DNA of 64,000 nucleotides from Streptomonospora nanhaiensis (GCF_013410565.1 NZ_JACCFO010000001.1:5084001-5148000), one strand, 5' to 3'. Shown: positions 49,681-58,145, numbered from the stretch's first letter. Made by a program: numbers and translations. The notes: generated by a model from the sequence alone, not told the origin.

Positions 49681-52179
49681 ATGTCCTCACGAGCCGATGC
49701 CGCCGCCGGTGCCGCCGGCGCGCTCTTCCTCTTCGCGGCCCCTCCGGCGGTGGCCTTCCTCGGGTTGCCACCGGCCGGTGCGCAGGTCAGCCCGGCGGAG
49801 GTGCTCATGCACCTGCGCGCCTTCACCCTGCCCACCTCCATGGTGCTGAGCGGGCTGGCGGCCGTGGCCGCCCTCGCCTGGGCCGCCTACGCCGCCGCCA
49901 CCCTGGCCGACCTCGTGCGCCTGACCCGCGGGCAGACCCCGCGCCTGGCGGTGGCCCGACTGGTCGCGGCTCTCCTCGCCGCGCTCGCCGCCAGCCCCAC
50001 CGCCCATGCGGCGACCGACGAGGCGACAGCCCCCGCACCGGCGCTGCCTCAGAACCAGTCCGATGCCCCCGCTTCCACCGACGCCCCCGGCCCGGCCGAC
50101 CCGATCGAGCGCCACCGATCCGTTGAGGGCTTCGCCGTGGACTCCGCGCACCTGACCCCCGACATGCGCGCAGCCCTGGCCTCCACCGCCGAACTCATCA
50201 GCACCTACGGCGACCCCGGTTCCGCCATCACCGTCACCGGCCACACCGACCCCACCGGACCAGCGGCCCACAACGCCGACCTCTCCCAGCGCCGCGCCCA
50301 GACCGCAGCCTCCTACCTCCAAAAGGCGGTGGGTGAAGGCTTCACCATCACCGCCGAAGGCCACGGCCCCGCCGCGCCCGCAAACGGAGTCCAGGACTAC
50401 GCCGCCATGCGCCGCGTCGAGGTCGACTACCAACTCCTCCCGCCCTCTGCCCCGCCTCAGACACCCACACCTGAGAAGAGTGAACAGCCGACACCCCGGG
50501 CGGAGCAGCCCGCCGTCGAGGAACACTCCGCCCTGGCGGCCACCGCCGACCCCGCCGCGACCACCATGACCGTGGGCACAGCCCTGGCCGCCAGCCTCCT
50601 GGGCGGCTACACCCTGGGACGACGCACACGGCGCCCTGCCCGCAACGCCGTCGAGGAGGAGACGCCGGAGGCCAGCAGCGAGCCCGAGGACGAAGCCTCC
50701 CCCCGGGAAGGCGAGAACACCGGCCACGACGCACCGCCACCGTCGCCCAACGGCGACTCGCTGCGCCTGACGCCCGACGCAGCGGTCAACGCCTCAGCCG
50801 GCGTCAGCATCACCGGCCCTGCCGCCGCCGACCTGCTCACCGAACTCATCACACGGCTCGCAGCCGAGGCACCGGGCAACGTCATCGCCACCCGCGCTGT
50901 TCTCTCTGCACTCAGTATCGCCGACCATGCCCGCCCTGTCGGCGCAACGGTGACCCCTAGCCTCCAGGCGGCCCTGGTGCGGGCAGAGGCACGCATCATC
51001 GCCGCCCACCGCGAGACCGACCGCCCCTCGCCCGGTGACGCCCTGCCTCCCCCGACCATCGTGGTGGAAGCACCAGGACCCGACGAGGACCGCGAACGGC
51101 TGCACGCCCTCCTCGCCAGCGACCTGGACCCCAAGCCCACCGTCATCGCCCTGGGCGACCTGGGGTGCGGTGTGCACGTGCACGCCGAGGCCGACCTGCT
51201 GCGCATCACCGACCCCGAGGGGACGGTGCGGGAGGTGCCCAGCGGCCTCGCCTCCGACAGCAGCGCTCCGCCCGCCGAGGAACCTTCGGCGGACGCACTT
51301 CACACCCCTGCCGAGCACAGGGGCGAGAGCGTCCCCATGGACGGCGCCGAAGCCGTCCGCGAGTCCGAGCCCGCGTCGGGAGTCCCGGCTGAGCCTCCCG
51401 GCGATCGGGTGCGGCTGCGGCTGTTCGCACCGCGCCTTGGCGTCCAGATCGGCGGCACTGACGTCGCCGAGCAGATGCGGTCCTCGGCCCGCAGCCTGCT
51501 GGCGCTGCTGGCCATCCGGCCCTCCGGGGCCACCGGCGAGGAGATCGCCGAACTCCTCGCGCCCGAGGCCCGACCCGCCCAAGCCCGCGCGGCCCGCAAC
51601 AACGCCCTCAGCAGCGCCCGCGCCGTCATCCGCAGTGCTGTGGAGAGCCCCGACCTGCCCGTCATCGAGTTCCACGCCGGCCGCTACCGCCTCCAACCCG
51701 GCCTCTTCACCGCGGACCTGTGGGACTTCAACGACGCGGCGACCGCCGCGAAGAACTCCACCGGCCGCACAGCGCTGCCTCAGCGAGAAAACGCCGTTTC
51801 CCACTACACCCACGAATTGCTCTCCGACGTATCGGAGCCGTGGGTGGAATGCGAGCGCCAAAGGTGCCGCACCACCGCTGCCCAATTGTGCGTGAAACTC
51901 GCCCACGCCCACCATGGTGAAGCGAAGACGGAGTGGTTCGAGCGGGCCTGTGCTATCGACCCCTACAACGAGGTCGTGCACCGATACCTGATCGAGGCCC
52001 ACGCCGAAACGGGTGACGCCGACGCCGCTCACCGCGCCTACCAGCGCCTGGCCCAGAACCTGCGAGAAATCGGAGAGCGGCCCGGAAGGCAACTACGAGA
52101 ATTCGTGGAGCGCCTCACCTCCGTCACACCACTTCGCGCTACCGCTGCGGCGCGAGCAGGCCACAGGTCCCTCCGGTAA
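49681..52179 (+). CDS. OmpA-like / BTAD fusion membrane protein
   Basis: 832 residues. Membrane helices at about 12-30, 52-75 and 88-106; an OmpA-like peptidoglycan-binding domain at about 148-252 (ITVTGHTDPTGPAAHNADLS, RRAQTAASYLQ); a fourth helix at about 294-312; then a long cytoplasmic part with a winged-helix-like region (SLLALLAIRPSGATGEEIAE) and a C-terminal BTAD helical domain (ECERQRC..., AIDPYNEVVHRYLIEAHAET, GERPGRQLREFVERL). LysM-BTAD proteins accompany actinobacterial Tad loci; here the wall-binding domain is OmpA-like instead. It may sense the cell wall and pass a signal inward. It closes the operon. Confidence 0.75.
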   Translation: MSSRADAAAGAAGALFLFAAPPAVAFLGLPPAGAQVSPAEVLMHLRAFTLPTSMVLSGLAAVAALAWAAYAAATLADLVRLTRGQTPRLAVARLVAALLAALAASPTAHAATDEATAPAPALPQNQSDAPASTDAPGPADPIERHRSVEGFAVDSAHLTPDMRAALASTAELISTYGDPGSAITVTGHTDPTGPAAHNADLSQRRAQTAASYLQKAVGEGFTITAEGHGPAAPANGVQDYAAMRRVEVDYQLLPPSAPPQTPTPEKSEQPTPRAEQPAVEEHSALAATADPAATTMTVGTALAASLLGGYTLGRRTRRPARNAVEEETPEASSEPEDEASPREGENTGHDAPPPSPNGDSLRLTPDAAVNASAGVSITGPAAADLLTELITRLAAEAPGNVIATRAVLSALSIADHARPVGATVTPSLQAALVRAEARIIAAHRETDRPSPGDALPPPTIVVEAPGPDEDRERLHALLASDLDPKPTVIALGDLGCGVHVHAEADLLRITDPEGTVREVPSGLASDSSAPPAEEPSADALHTPAEHRGESVPMDGAEAVRESEPASGVPAEPPGDRVRLRLFAPRLGVQIGGTDVAEQMRSSARSLLALLAIRPSGATGEEIAELLAPEARPAQARAARNNALSSARAVIRSAVESPDLPVIEFHAGRYRLQPGLFTADLWDFNDAATAAKNSTGRTALPQRENAVSHYTHELLSDVSEPWVECERQRCRTTAAQLCVKLAHAHHGEAKTEWFERACAIDPYNEVVHRYLIEAHAETGDADAAHRAYQRLAQNLREIGERPGRQLREFVERLTSVTPLRATAAARAGHRSLR

Positions 52180-52239
52180 GCCGACGGGGAGGCGCCTTCG
52201 GGGGACGCGCGCTTTGCCGCACGCTTTCCCGCTCTCTTT

Positions 52240-52282
52240 GCCGCGCGTTGGGCGCACGCTGGCCGCGCGTTGGGCGCACACT
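52240..52282 (+). repeat. Tandem repeat, two units of 22-bp period
   Basis: GCCGCGCGTTGGGCGCACGC at 52240 recurs at 52262 with one change near its end (ACG to ACA). A related TTTGCCGCACGCTTT lies just upstream. Iteron-like. Confidence 0.7.
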
Positions 52283-52350
52283 TTAGGGCGCGCTTAAACC
52301 GCGCCCCCCGCGAAGCGCTATCAGCGCAGGTCAGCGTGCATTCAGGGCGC

Positions 52351-52410
52351 CCGCCCCGGCGTGTGGCTGGTACACCACAGGTGGTGTCCTCTCACGTAGG
52401 GCCGGGGCGG
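52351..52410. repeat. Nested inverted repeats
   Basis: Outer arms CCGCCCCGGC (52351-52360) and GCCGGGGCGG (52401-52410) are perfectly inverted; inside them ACACCAC (52372-52378) and GTGGTGT (52381-52387) form a second inverted pair. No T-run follows. Confidence 0.75.
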
Positions 52411-52837
52411 CCGTCCTCGGTCACACGATGCGCTCTCTTTCCCGCTCCAGCCGCCTTGTCCATCCAGCGGCCTTCCCTCACCCCCTATCCTCCATTCTCT
52501 GTTCAATTCCTTTCATCTTTTTCATTCTTCCCTATAGGGCTGACCGGCGGCCCCGATGATCGCCCAGTCCGCCGCCTTTCTCTAATCGTCGGACGAGTCT
52601 CGGCTCCTACGCGCGCGTGGGCGCGGTTCCTCTACAGGGAACCCGCGCTAAAAATTTTCCGCGAACCGTTTGACAAACACCCCCGCCCCAAGTTCACCTT
52701 GGCGTGCGGGCCGGACGGCCGCCGGAAAAGCGGAAACGCAAACCGGCACAACCGGCTTGACACGGCGGGGCCACCCAAGGGAACTTGAGGCCCCGGGAAA
52801 CCGGCCCCGGAAAACGCCGGGGAATGGAAAGGAAACC

Positions 52838-53029
52838 ATGGAAAAGGCGACGGCGCTTTATTGCCCGGAATGCGGCGAAGAAGTGGCCAACGTGCCGCCG
52901 CGCGTGTGGAACACCGGAAGCCCGCGCCCTGAGCACAGCCACCTCGACGGTGAGCCGCTGTGCGCGGTCATGACCGAGGAGGGCTACCGCCCGGCCACGC
53001 CGACCTCCCGGCGACCCAACGGCGAATAG
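52838..53029 (+). CDS. Small zinc-ribbon-like protein
   Basis: 63 residues from ATG with AAAGGAAA upstream. YCPECGEEVANVPP at residues 8-21 has a Cys-x-x-Cys, and one more Cys (EPLCAVM) follows. Reads like a short zinc-binding protein carried by mobile elements. Function unknown. Confidence 0.6.
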   Translation: MEKATALYCPECGEEVANVPPRVWNTGSPRPEHSHLDGEPLCAVMTEEGYRPATPTSRRPNGE

Positions 53030-53158
53030 CGCTACGGCGCAGCGGGGCACTGCCCCGCGATGAAGACGGCCCGCGCCCCAACACCCGGCACGGATTCCAG
53101 CCCAGACCGGGGTGGGCGCGGGCCCCACACCACCACTGCGAGTAGCAAGGAGTGTGCT

Positions 53159-53779
53159 GTGAGCACCAGTATGCCCTACAGCGGGCCGCTCATCATCGAA
53201 CCCCGTGACATCACCCCGATCATGCAGGGCGGCGTCGGCCACCTCCTCATCTGGAACGAGGCTGCCGACAAGGTCGAGGCGGTCCAACCCGGCCACGTTC
53301 CGGGCGAGGAAGCGATGATCCTGGCCGGTGCCGACGACCTCGAGCGGATCGCTGAGGAGGCCGCCGAGGAAGGTGAAGGGTTCACCGATACCTACGCCGC
53401 CGCGACCCTGCGCGACATGGCAGGGGACCTGCTGGAGGAGTGGCCTGCGGTCAAGGCGCTGACGGCCGGAGTCCTGGAGTTGCGCACCGACATGGCGCGT
53501 CGGTTCTTCTACCTGACCGGTGCCCCGTCCTACCGGGAGTGCGCGCGGACGCATTTCCTTACCGACGTCTACCGCAACATCGACCGGCCTGATGTGACGG
53601 TCTCGGTGACCAGCACGTTCATGCACACCACGCCCGCGCGGATCCACCTGACGCGCACCAAAACGGGCCGTGACCTGGCCCGGTTCGACATCCAACCCTC
53701 CGGCGCCCGTCCCAGCCTGGCCGCCTACGCCGTCGCCGGTGCCGTTGAGGCCGCGATCGAGGCCCTGCCTAAGCGCTGA
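53159..53779 (+). CDS. Hypothetical accessory protein
   Basis: 206 residues from GTG with AAGGAG 6 bases before. No family recognised. N-terminal half is acidic and helical (DDLERIAEEAAEEGEGF, MAGDLLEEWPAVKALTAGVL), the C-terminal half has mixed strands (DVTVSVTSTFMHTTPARIHL). It lies between long hairpins (53068-53124 upstream, 53791-53820 downstream), as do the next two genes. Confidence 0.6.
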   Translation: MSTSMPYSGPLIIEPRDITPIMQGGVGHLLIWNEAADKVEAVQPGHVPGEEAMILAGADDLERIAEEAAEEGEGFTDTYAAATLRDMAGDLLEEWPAVKALTAGVLELRTDMARRFFYLTGAPSYRECARTHFLTDVYRNIDRPDVTVSVTSTFMHTTPARIHLTRTKTGRDLARFDIQPSGARPSLAAYAVAGAVEAAIEALPKR

Positions 53780-53790
53780 CCCGCGCGTTC

Positions 53791-53820
53791 CCCGGGGTGC
53801 CGCCAAGGCGGCACCCCGGG
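53791..53820 (+). terminator. Perfect 14-bp hairpin
   Basis: CCCGGGGTGCCGCC (53791-53804) pairs with GGCGGCACCCCGGG (53807-53820), with a 2-base loop; no T-run. Probably a terminator or mRNA-stabilising element. Confidence 0.65.
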
Positions 53821-53857
53821 CCAGACCACCCGCATGCCCTCATTCAGGAGTACACCC

Positions 53858-54493
53858 ATGTCTGATTTCCCGGAGAACTACCTGTCCCGTGCGGCCGAGG
53901 CGCCTTTGAAGACCGTCCATGTCGCCGCCGCGCACTTCAACGGACCCGGTGCGGTCATCGTCTATGACAGCCCCCAGCGGCGCTACCGCACCGTCGCCCC
54001 CGGCGACCGGTACCACATCAGCGAGCCCGAGCAGGTCATCGTCTGCGGTTACGGCGACATCCAGCGCCTCCTGGCCGACTACCCCGGCGACGACCCGGTC
54101 GATGACCTCACCAAGGACGTCGCCGCAGACGCCCTGCGCCACCTCACGGCATGGGCACACACCGAGCGCCTGGCCGGGCTGGCGCCGATCACAACTCTGC
54201 GCCGCGCCATGAACCACCACGGCTTCTACACCGACCGGCGCAGCGACCTGGGCCGAACCGAGGAGGGGGCGCTGACTACCACCGACCACTTCATCCACAG
54301 CGAGGCCCACCACCTCACGGTGGTCATCGACCACCTGGCCACGGCGGGCGCGACCACCACCCGAGTCACCCGGGTGCGGCTGCTCGACGGCACCACCGAG
54401 ATCGCCGCCTGGAACGGCACCACCCGTCCCGACACCGCGTGCGGCCGGGCGTGTGAGATCAGCGCCGCCGCCCACCGCTACCTCGGCCACTGA
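53858..54493 (+). CDS. Hypothetical accessory protein
   Basis: 211 residues from ATG with CAGGAG upstream. A beta-rich start (HVAAAHFNGPGAVIVYDSPQ) and helices (DDLTKDVAADALRHLTAWAH) are visible, but no family. Same orientation and spacing as its neighbours, so likely transcribed with them or from its own promoter after the hairpin. Confidence 0.6.
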   Translation: MSDFPENYLSRAAEAPLKTVHVAAAHFNGPGAVIVYDSPQRRYRTVAPGDRYHISEPEQVIVCGYGDIQRLLADYPGDDPVDDLTKDVAADALRHLTAWAHTERLAGLAPITTLRRAMNHHGFYTDRRSDLGRTEEGALTTTDHFIHSEAHHLTVVIDHLATAGATTTRVTRVRLLDGTTEIAAWNGTTRPDTACGRACEISAAAHRYLGH

Positions 54494-54499
54494 CATTGC

Positions 54500-54536
54500 G
54501 CCCGTGCGGGCGCGGACACACCGCGCCCGCACGGGC
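54500..54536 (+). terminator. Perfect 14-bp hairpin
   Basis: GCCCGTGCGGGCGC (54500-54513) pairs with GCGCCCGCACGGGC (54523-54536), 9-base loop, no T-run. Confidence 0.65.
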
Positions 54537-54587
54537 CGCCCTCTGCACCGGCCTATGCGCCCGCCTTTTCCGTTGAAGGGATATCTC

Positions 54588-55292
54588 ATGTCCAGCACCG
54601 CTGTGCGCGCCGACATCACCGCCCACCTGCGCACCATCACCGCCCCGGCCAGCGCCGCCGAGATCGCGACCGCCCTGGGCAAGGCCCGCTCCACCGTCAC
54701 CGCCGCCCTGCGCGACCTCGAACAGGCCGGGCACGCTGTGCGTACCCCGGGCGGACGCGACAGCGGGCGCCGCCAACCCGACCTGTGGACCGCCGCCCCG
54801 GCCGACGCCCCGGCCGAGGCACCCGAGCAGCCGCGCACCGATGAGGAGTCTTTCCGGTCCGCCGAGGGGGAGGCGACCGACGCCAGCGGCTCCGCCCCCG
54901 CCGGGGCAGTCGACCACCCGCCCGCTGCCCCTGGGCGCCACAGCGACACCGGCCCGGGAGACGGCGCGGAGGCGGCTTCGGTCCAGCATCCTGCGGTGGC
55001 ACCCGGGGTGGCCTCGACACCGAAGACTGCCAACGAAACCGTGCCCGCGCCCGAGGCGCCCGTGGCCATCAACCCCGTCACCAAGACCGCGCGGTTGGAG
55101 CCGGGCGCGCTGCGCCTGATGGTGCACGCCATCCTCCGCGATTCCCCGCAGGAGGAGTTCTCGCCCACCGAGATCAGTCACCTGCTGCGCGGGCGCAGCG
55201 TCGGTGCGATCCAAAACGCCCTGGCCCGCCTCGTCAACGACGGGCAGGCGGTCCTGACGTGCGAGGCGCCGCGCCGCTACAGCGCCGCCTAA
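54588..55292 (+). CDS. Two-ended winged-helix protein
   Basis: 234 residues from ATG with GAAGGG upstream. N-terminal MarR/HTH-type helices (ITAHLRTITAPASAAEIATA, LGKARSTVTAALRDLEQAG), a long disordered Pro/Ala/Glu middle (about 75-160), and a C-terminal HTH-like domain (SPTEISHLLRGRSVGAIQNA, LARLVNDGQAVL). The design suggests a DNA-binding protein that bridges two sites, perhaps a regulator or replication accessory factor of the element. Confidence 0.65.
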   Translation: MSSTAVRADITAHLRTITAPASAAEIATALGKARSTVTAALRDLEQAGHAVRTPGGRDSGRRQPDLWTAAPADAPAEAPEQPRTDEESFRSAEGEATDASGSAPAGAVDHPPAAPGRHSDTGPGDGAEAASVQHPAVAPGVASTPKTANETVPAPEAPVAINPVTKTARLEPGALRLMVHAILRDSPQEEFSPTEISHLLRGRSVGAIQNALARLVNDGQAVLTCEAPRRYSAA

Positions 55293-55330
55293 CCGGCAGC
55301 CCGGCCGCGTTCTCCGGTGGCGGCCGCCTC

Positions 55331-55360
55331 AGCCCCGAAGGGCCACCGCCCTTCGGGGCT
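55331..55360 (+). terminator. Perfect 13-bp hairpin
   Basis: AGCCCCGAAGGGC (55331-55343) pairs with GCCCTTCGGGGCT (55348-55360), 4-base loop, no T-run. The third such hairpin in a row between genes. Confidence 0.7.
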
Positions 55361-55474
55361 GGCGCCGTCGCCGCCGCAGCCGCCCCCGCCCTCCATGTCC
55401 AATCCCGCCCGGCGCCCGGCTCTATTCGGGGGCGTCAGGGCGAAGTCAGACGGAGGCGGGCGGGCGCACACCAC

Positions 55475-56296
55475 ATGGCGCCACACGACAACGGCACCAC
55501 CACGGCAGGGCAGCGGCCGCGACCGCCGCTGGCCGTCTGGCCGTGCGCGCAAGACGGGGGCCTAGCGCCCAAAGCCGAACTGACGCGGCGGCTGATCGCC
55601 GACCTCAGCGCACCCGGCGACACCGTCGCGGCCCTGTGCCACGGCGAGGGCACGCCCCTGGTGCAGGCAGCGGTCATGGAGCGGCGCGCCCACGGCATCG
55701 AGGTGAACCCGCAGCGGTTCCGCGCCGCCCAGCGGCGCCTGCGCGACCACCTTTCGGCCGAGCGTCGCCGCGAGGTGGTGCACTGGCAGGCCGACGCGCG
55801 CGCCGCCGAGGTCCTACTCGCCCCCATTTGGGGCCGCACCCGCCTTGTGGCGGCCACCCTTCCCCGCTCCGCGGCGCATCGCCGCGACACGCACCACCTC
55901 CATGCCGACCACCTCGGCCGGCTCACCGGCTCCGCCTACGCCGACGCTGCGCAGGCGCTGATTACCGCCGCCGCCGGCTTGCTGCGGCCCGGCGGCCACC
56001 TCGCCGTCATCTGCCCCGGCCACGAGCAGACCGGCGGCCAGGTCGACCGGGTGACGGTGTGCGCCCACGCCGCCCACGCCGCCGGGCTGGCCTATGTCCA
56101 GCACATCATCGCCCTGACCCGGCCCATCAGCGGTGACGCGGCCGAGCGTGCGGAGGAAGGCAGCGGCGCGCCCGGCGAACAGGTGCTTGGCGCCGCCCAC
56201 GCCGAGGCCGCCGTCACGCTGATCAGCCCGTGCCATCACGACGTGGTCCTCCTGCACAAACCCGCCGCAGGACCCGCAACGGCGGTGGGCCGATGA
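55475..56296 (+). CDS. Degenerate DNA-methyltransferase-fold protein
   Basis: 273 residues from ATG 55475. A SAM-binding region like that of N4/N6-amino methyltransferases is visible (VAALCHGEGTPLVQAAVMER, ARGIEVNPQRF-like HGIEVNPQRFRAAQRRL, and LLRPGGHLAVICPGHEQ), but the catalytic (D/N/S)PP(Y/F) motif is missing (VAATLPRSAAHRR in its place). It overlaps the next, complete methyltransferase by 4 bp and may be a partner or target-recognition subunit. Enzymatic activity is doubtful. Confidence 0.65.
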   Translation: MAPHDNGTTTAGQRPRPPLAVWPCAQDGGLAPKAELTRRLIADLSAPGDTVAALCHGEGTPLVQAAVMERRAHGIEVNPQRFRAAQRRLRDHLSAERRREVVHWQADARAAEVLLAPIWGRTRLVAATLPRSAAHRRDTHHLHADHLGRLTGSAYADAAQALITAAAGLLRPGGHLAVICPGHEQTGGQVDRVTVCAHAAHAAGLAYVQHIIALTRPISGDAAERAEEGSGAPGEQVLGAAHAEAAVTLISPCHHDVVLLHKPAAGPATAVGR

Positions 56297-57156
56297 GCGC
56301 ACAGCGCACCGTGGCCTCGGTGTGGGTTACCGGGCAGCAGCAGGCCCCGGCCCAGCGCGGACGGCGCTACTCACGGCTGTCGCTGGAGCACCCGGCCAAG
56401 ATGCTTCCCGCCATCGCCCGTCGCGCCATCAGCGAGTTCACCCGCCCCGGGCACCTGGTGCTGGACCCGCTGTGCGGTATCGGCACCACCCTGGTGGAGG
56501 CCGTCCACCTCGGCCGCGACGCCCTGGGCTTTGAACTCGAACCCAAGTGGGCCTCCATCGCCCGCCTCAACCTCGACCTCGCCCAGACCCAAGGCGCCCA
56601 AGGGCAGGGGCGGGTGCGCACGGGTGAGGCCGCCCGCACCGCCGCCTGCATCGACCCCGCAGAGGCCGGGGCCGCGCTGCTGGTGACCTCGCCTCCCTAC
56701 GGTGCGATGACCCACGGCCGGGTGCGCTCACGGCGCGACGGCGCCGAAGCGCTGGACAAGTGGGCGCACCGCTACAGCACCACCCGCGACCGCGCACAAC
56801 TCGCCCACCAACCCATCGCCGACCTGCTCGACTCCTTCACCGCGATCCTGAGCGCCTGCCGCCCGCTGCTTTTGCCCGGTGCCCACGTGGTGATCACCGT
56901 CCGCCCGTTCCGGGCCCAAGGCCGGCTGATCGACTTCCCCGGCAAGGTGATGGCCGCAGCCCAAAACGCCGGACTGGAACCGGTGGGCCGGTGCGCCGCC
57001 CTGCTGTGCGCCCTGCGACAGGGCCGGGTGGTGGCCCGCAGCTCCTTCTTCGCCAGCCTCGAAGCCACCCGGCTGCGGAGCAAGGGCATCGCCGCCCACA
57101 TCATCCAGCACGAAGACGTGCTGATCCTGCGCAACCCCACCGGGGAGGCGCCGTGA
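56293..57156 (+). CDS. DNA amino-methyltransferase (N4-cytosine/N6-adenine type)
   Basis: 287 residues from ATG 56293. Motif IV is TSPPYGAMT (N4-cytosine type), motif I is LVLDPLCGIGTTLVEA followed by GRDALGFELEPKW. Beta-class gene order (IV after I here: I at about 57, IV at about 140), so closer to the alpha or gamma arrangement. It modifies DNA, probably protecting the element against restriction. No restriction gene is adjacent. Confidence 0.85.
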   Translation: MSAQRTVASVWVTGQQQAPAQRGRRYSRLSLEHPAKMLPAIARRAISEFTRPGHLVLDPLCGIGTTLVEAVHLGRDALGFELEPKWASIARLNLDLAQTQGAQGQGRVRTGEAARTAACIDPAEAGAALLVTSPPYGAMTHGRVRSRRDGAEALDKWAHRYSTTRDRAQLAHQPIADLLDSFTAILSACRPLLLPGAHVVITVRPFRAQGRLIDFPGKVMAAAQNAGLEPVGRCAALLCALRQGRVVARSSFFASLEATRLRSKGIAAHIIQHEDVLILRNPTGEAP

Positions 57157-58145
57157 CCACCACCGCGACACCCCACACCACACGCAGCCGACCACCCGCT
57201 AATAAGACGACGCCCACCACGCCACCGCCCATCATCGGATCGCTGTGCACCGGCATCGCGGGCCTCGACCTCGGCGTGGCCGCCGCTGTGGGTGGCGCCC
57301 GACTTTCCTGGGTGGCGGACACCGACCCCGACGCGACCCGCTTCCTGGCCCACCGATTCCCCGGCGCGCCCAACCTCGGCGACATGGCTGGCGTTGCCTG
57401 GGACCGCCTCCAGCCCGTCGACATCATCACCGCAGGCGTGCCATGTCAGGACATCAGTTCCTCCGGCCCAGGCGGCGGCATCGAGAAAGGAACCCGCAGC
57501 TCTGTCTGGAAACACATCATCCTCGCCGTTCGCTTACTACGACCTCGCCTGCTCATCGTGGAAAACGTCGCCGCGCTGCGTTGGCGAAACAGGGGCCTCG
57601 CCACCGTTTTGGGCGACCTGGCCCGCGCACGGTATGACGCGAAGTGGTGCAGCCTACGCGCAGACACTCTCGGCGCACCTCGCCGCCGCGAGCGCATGTT
57701 CGTTGTTGCCTACCCCCGTGGCCAGCGACGCCACCCGGGGGCCGTCTCGCCTCGCCCCACGCCGCGGTCGCGTCCGCCCCAACCTCACCGACCTCGCCCA
57801 CCTCGGCCTGGACCGCCGCGACCTTCACCAGACCGGGGCGCACCACCTCGCTGGGAAGACTACGAACCCGCCATCCAGCGATGGCAGATGATCACCGGGC
57901 ATGCGGCCCCCCTCATGCATGAATACGCGGCAACAGGAGCCCGCCGCTTGGCACCTGGCTTCGTCGAGTGGCTGATGGGCCTTGAGCCCGGTTGGGTCAC
58001 CTGCCCCCAGCTAGGGCTGTCGCGACGGGCTCAACTGCGGGTGCTGGGAAACGCGGTGGTCCCTTACCAGGCCGAAACCGCTGTGCGGCTTCTGCTGACC
58101 GGCTCCGTCCTCAATTGGACCGATCCTTCGAGGAGCGCTTCATGA
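57153..58145 (+). CDS. DNA cytosine C5-methyltransferase with a locally shifted segment
   Basis: 330 residues, GTG. Motif I GSLCTGIAGLDLGV, motif IV GVPCQDISSS with catalytic Cys, motif VI ENVAAL, motif VIII GAPRRRERMFVVAY and motif X LRVLGNAVVPYQAE are all present. Between about 57705 and 57845 the better coding frame is +1 (LLPTPVASDATRGPSRLAPR, RPNLTDLAHLGL), while the annotated frame gives a Pro/Arg-rich filler, so two compensating indels are likely. Whether it still works depends on that loop, which lies in the target-recognition region. It completes three consecutive methyltransferase-fold genes. Confidence 0.75.
   Translation: MTTTATPHTTRSRPPANKTTPTTPPPIIGSLCTGIAGLDLGVAAAVGGARLSWVADTDPDATRFLAHRFPGAPNLGDMAGVAWDRLQPVDIITAGVPCQDISSSGPGGGIEKGTRSSVWKHIILAVRLLRPRLLIVENVAALRWRNRGLATVLGDLARARYDAKWCSLRADTLGAPRRRERMFVVAYPRGQRRHPGAVSPRPTPRSRPPQPHRPRPPRPGPPRPSPDRGAPPRWEDYEPAIQRWQMITGHAAPLMHEYAATGARRLAPGFVEWLMGLEPGWVTCPQLGLSRRAQLRVLGNAVVPYQAETAVRLLLTGSVLNWTDPSRSAS

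Larger units (their letters stand above)
52180..52837. other. 658-bp non-coding block with repeats
   Basis: No gene recognised on either strand. It contains a 22-bp-period tandem repeat (52240-52282), nested inverted repeats (52351-52410), and a pyrimidine/AT-rich tract at about 52480-52545. The combination fits a cis-acting site (origin of transfer or replication, or a regulatory leader), discussed as a finding. Confidence 0.6.
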
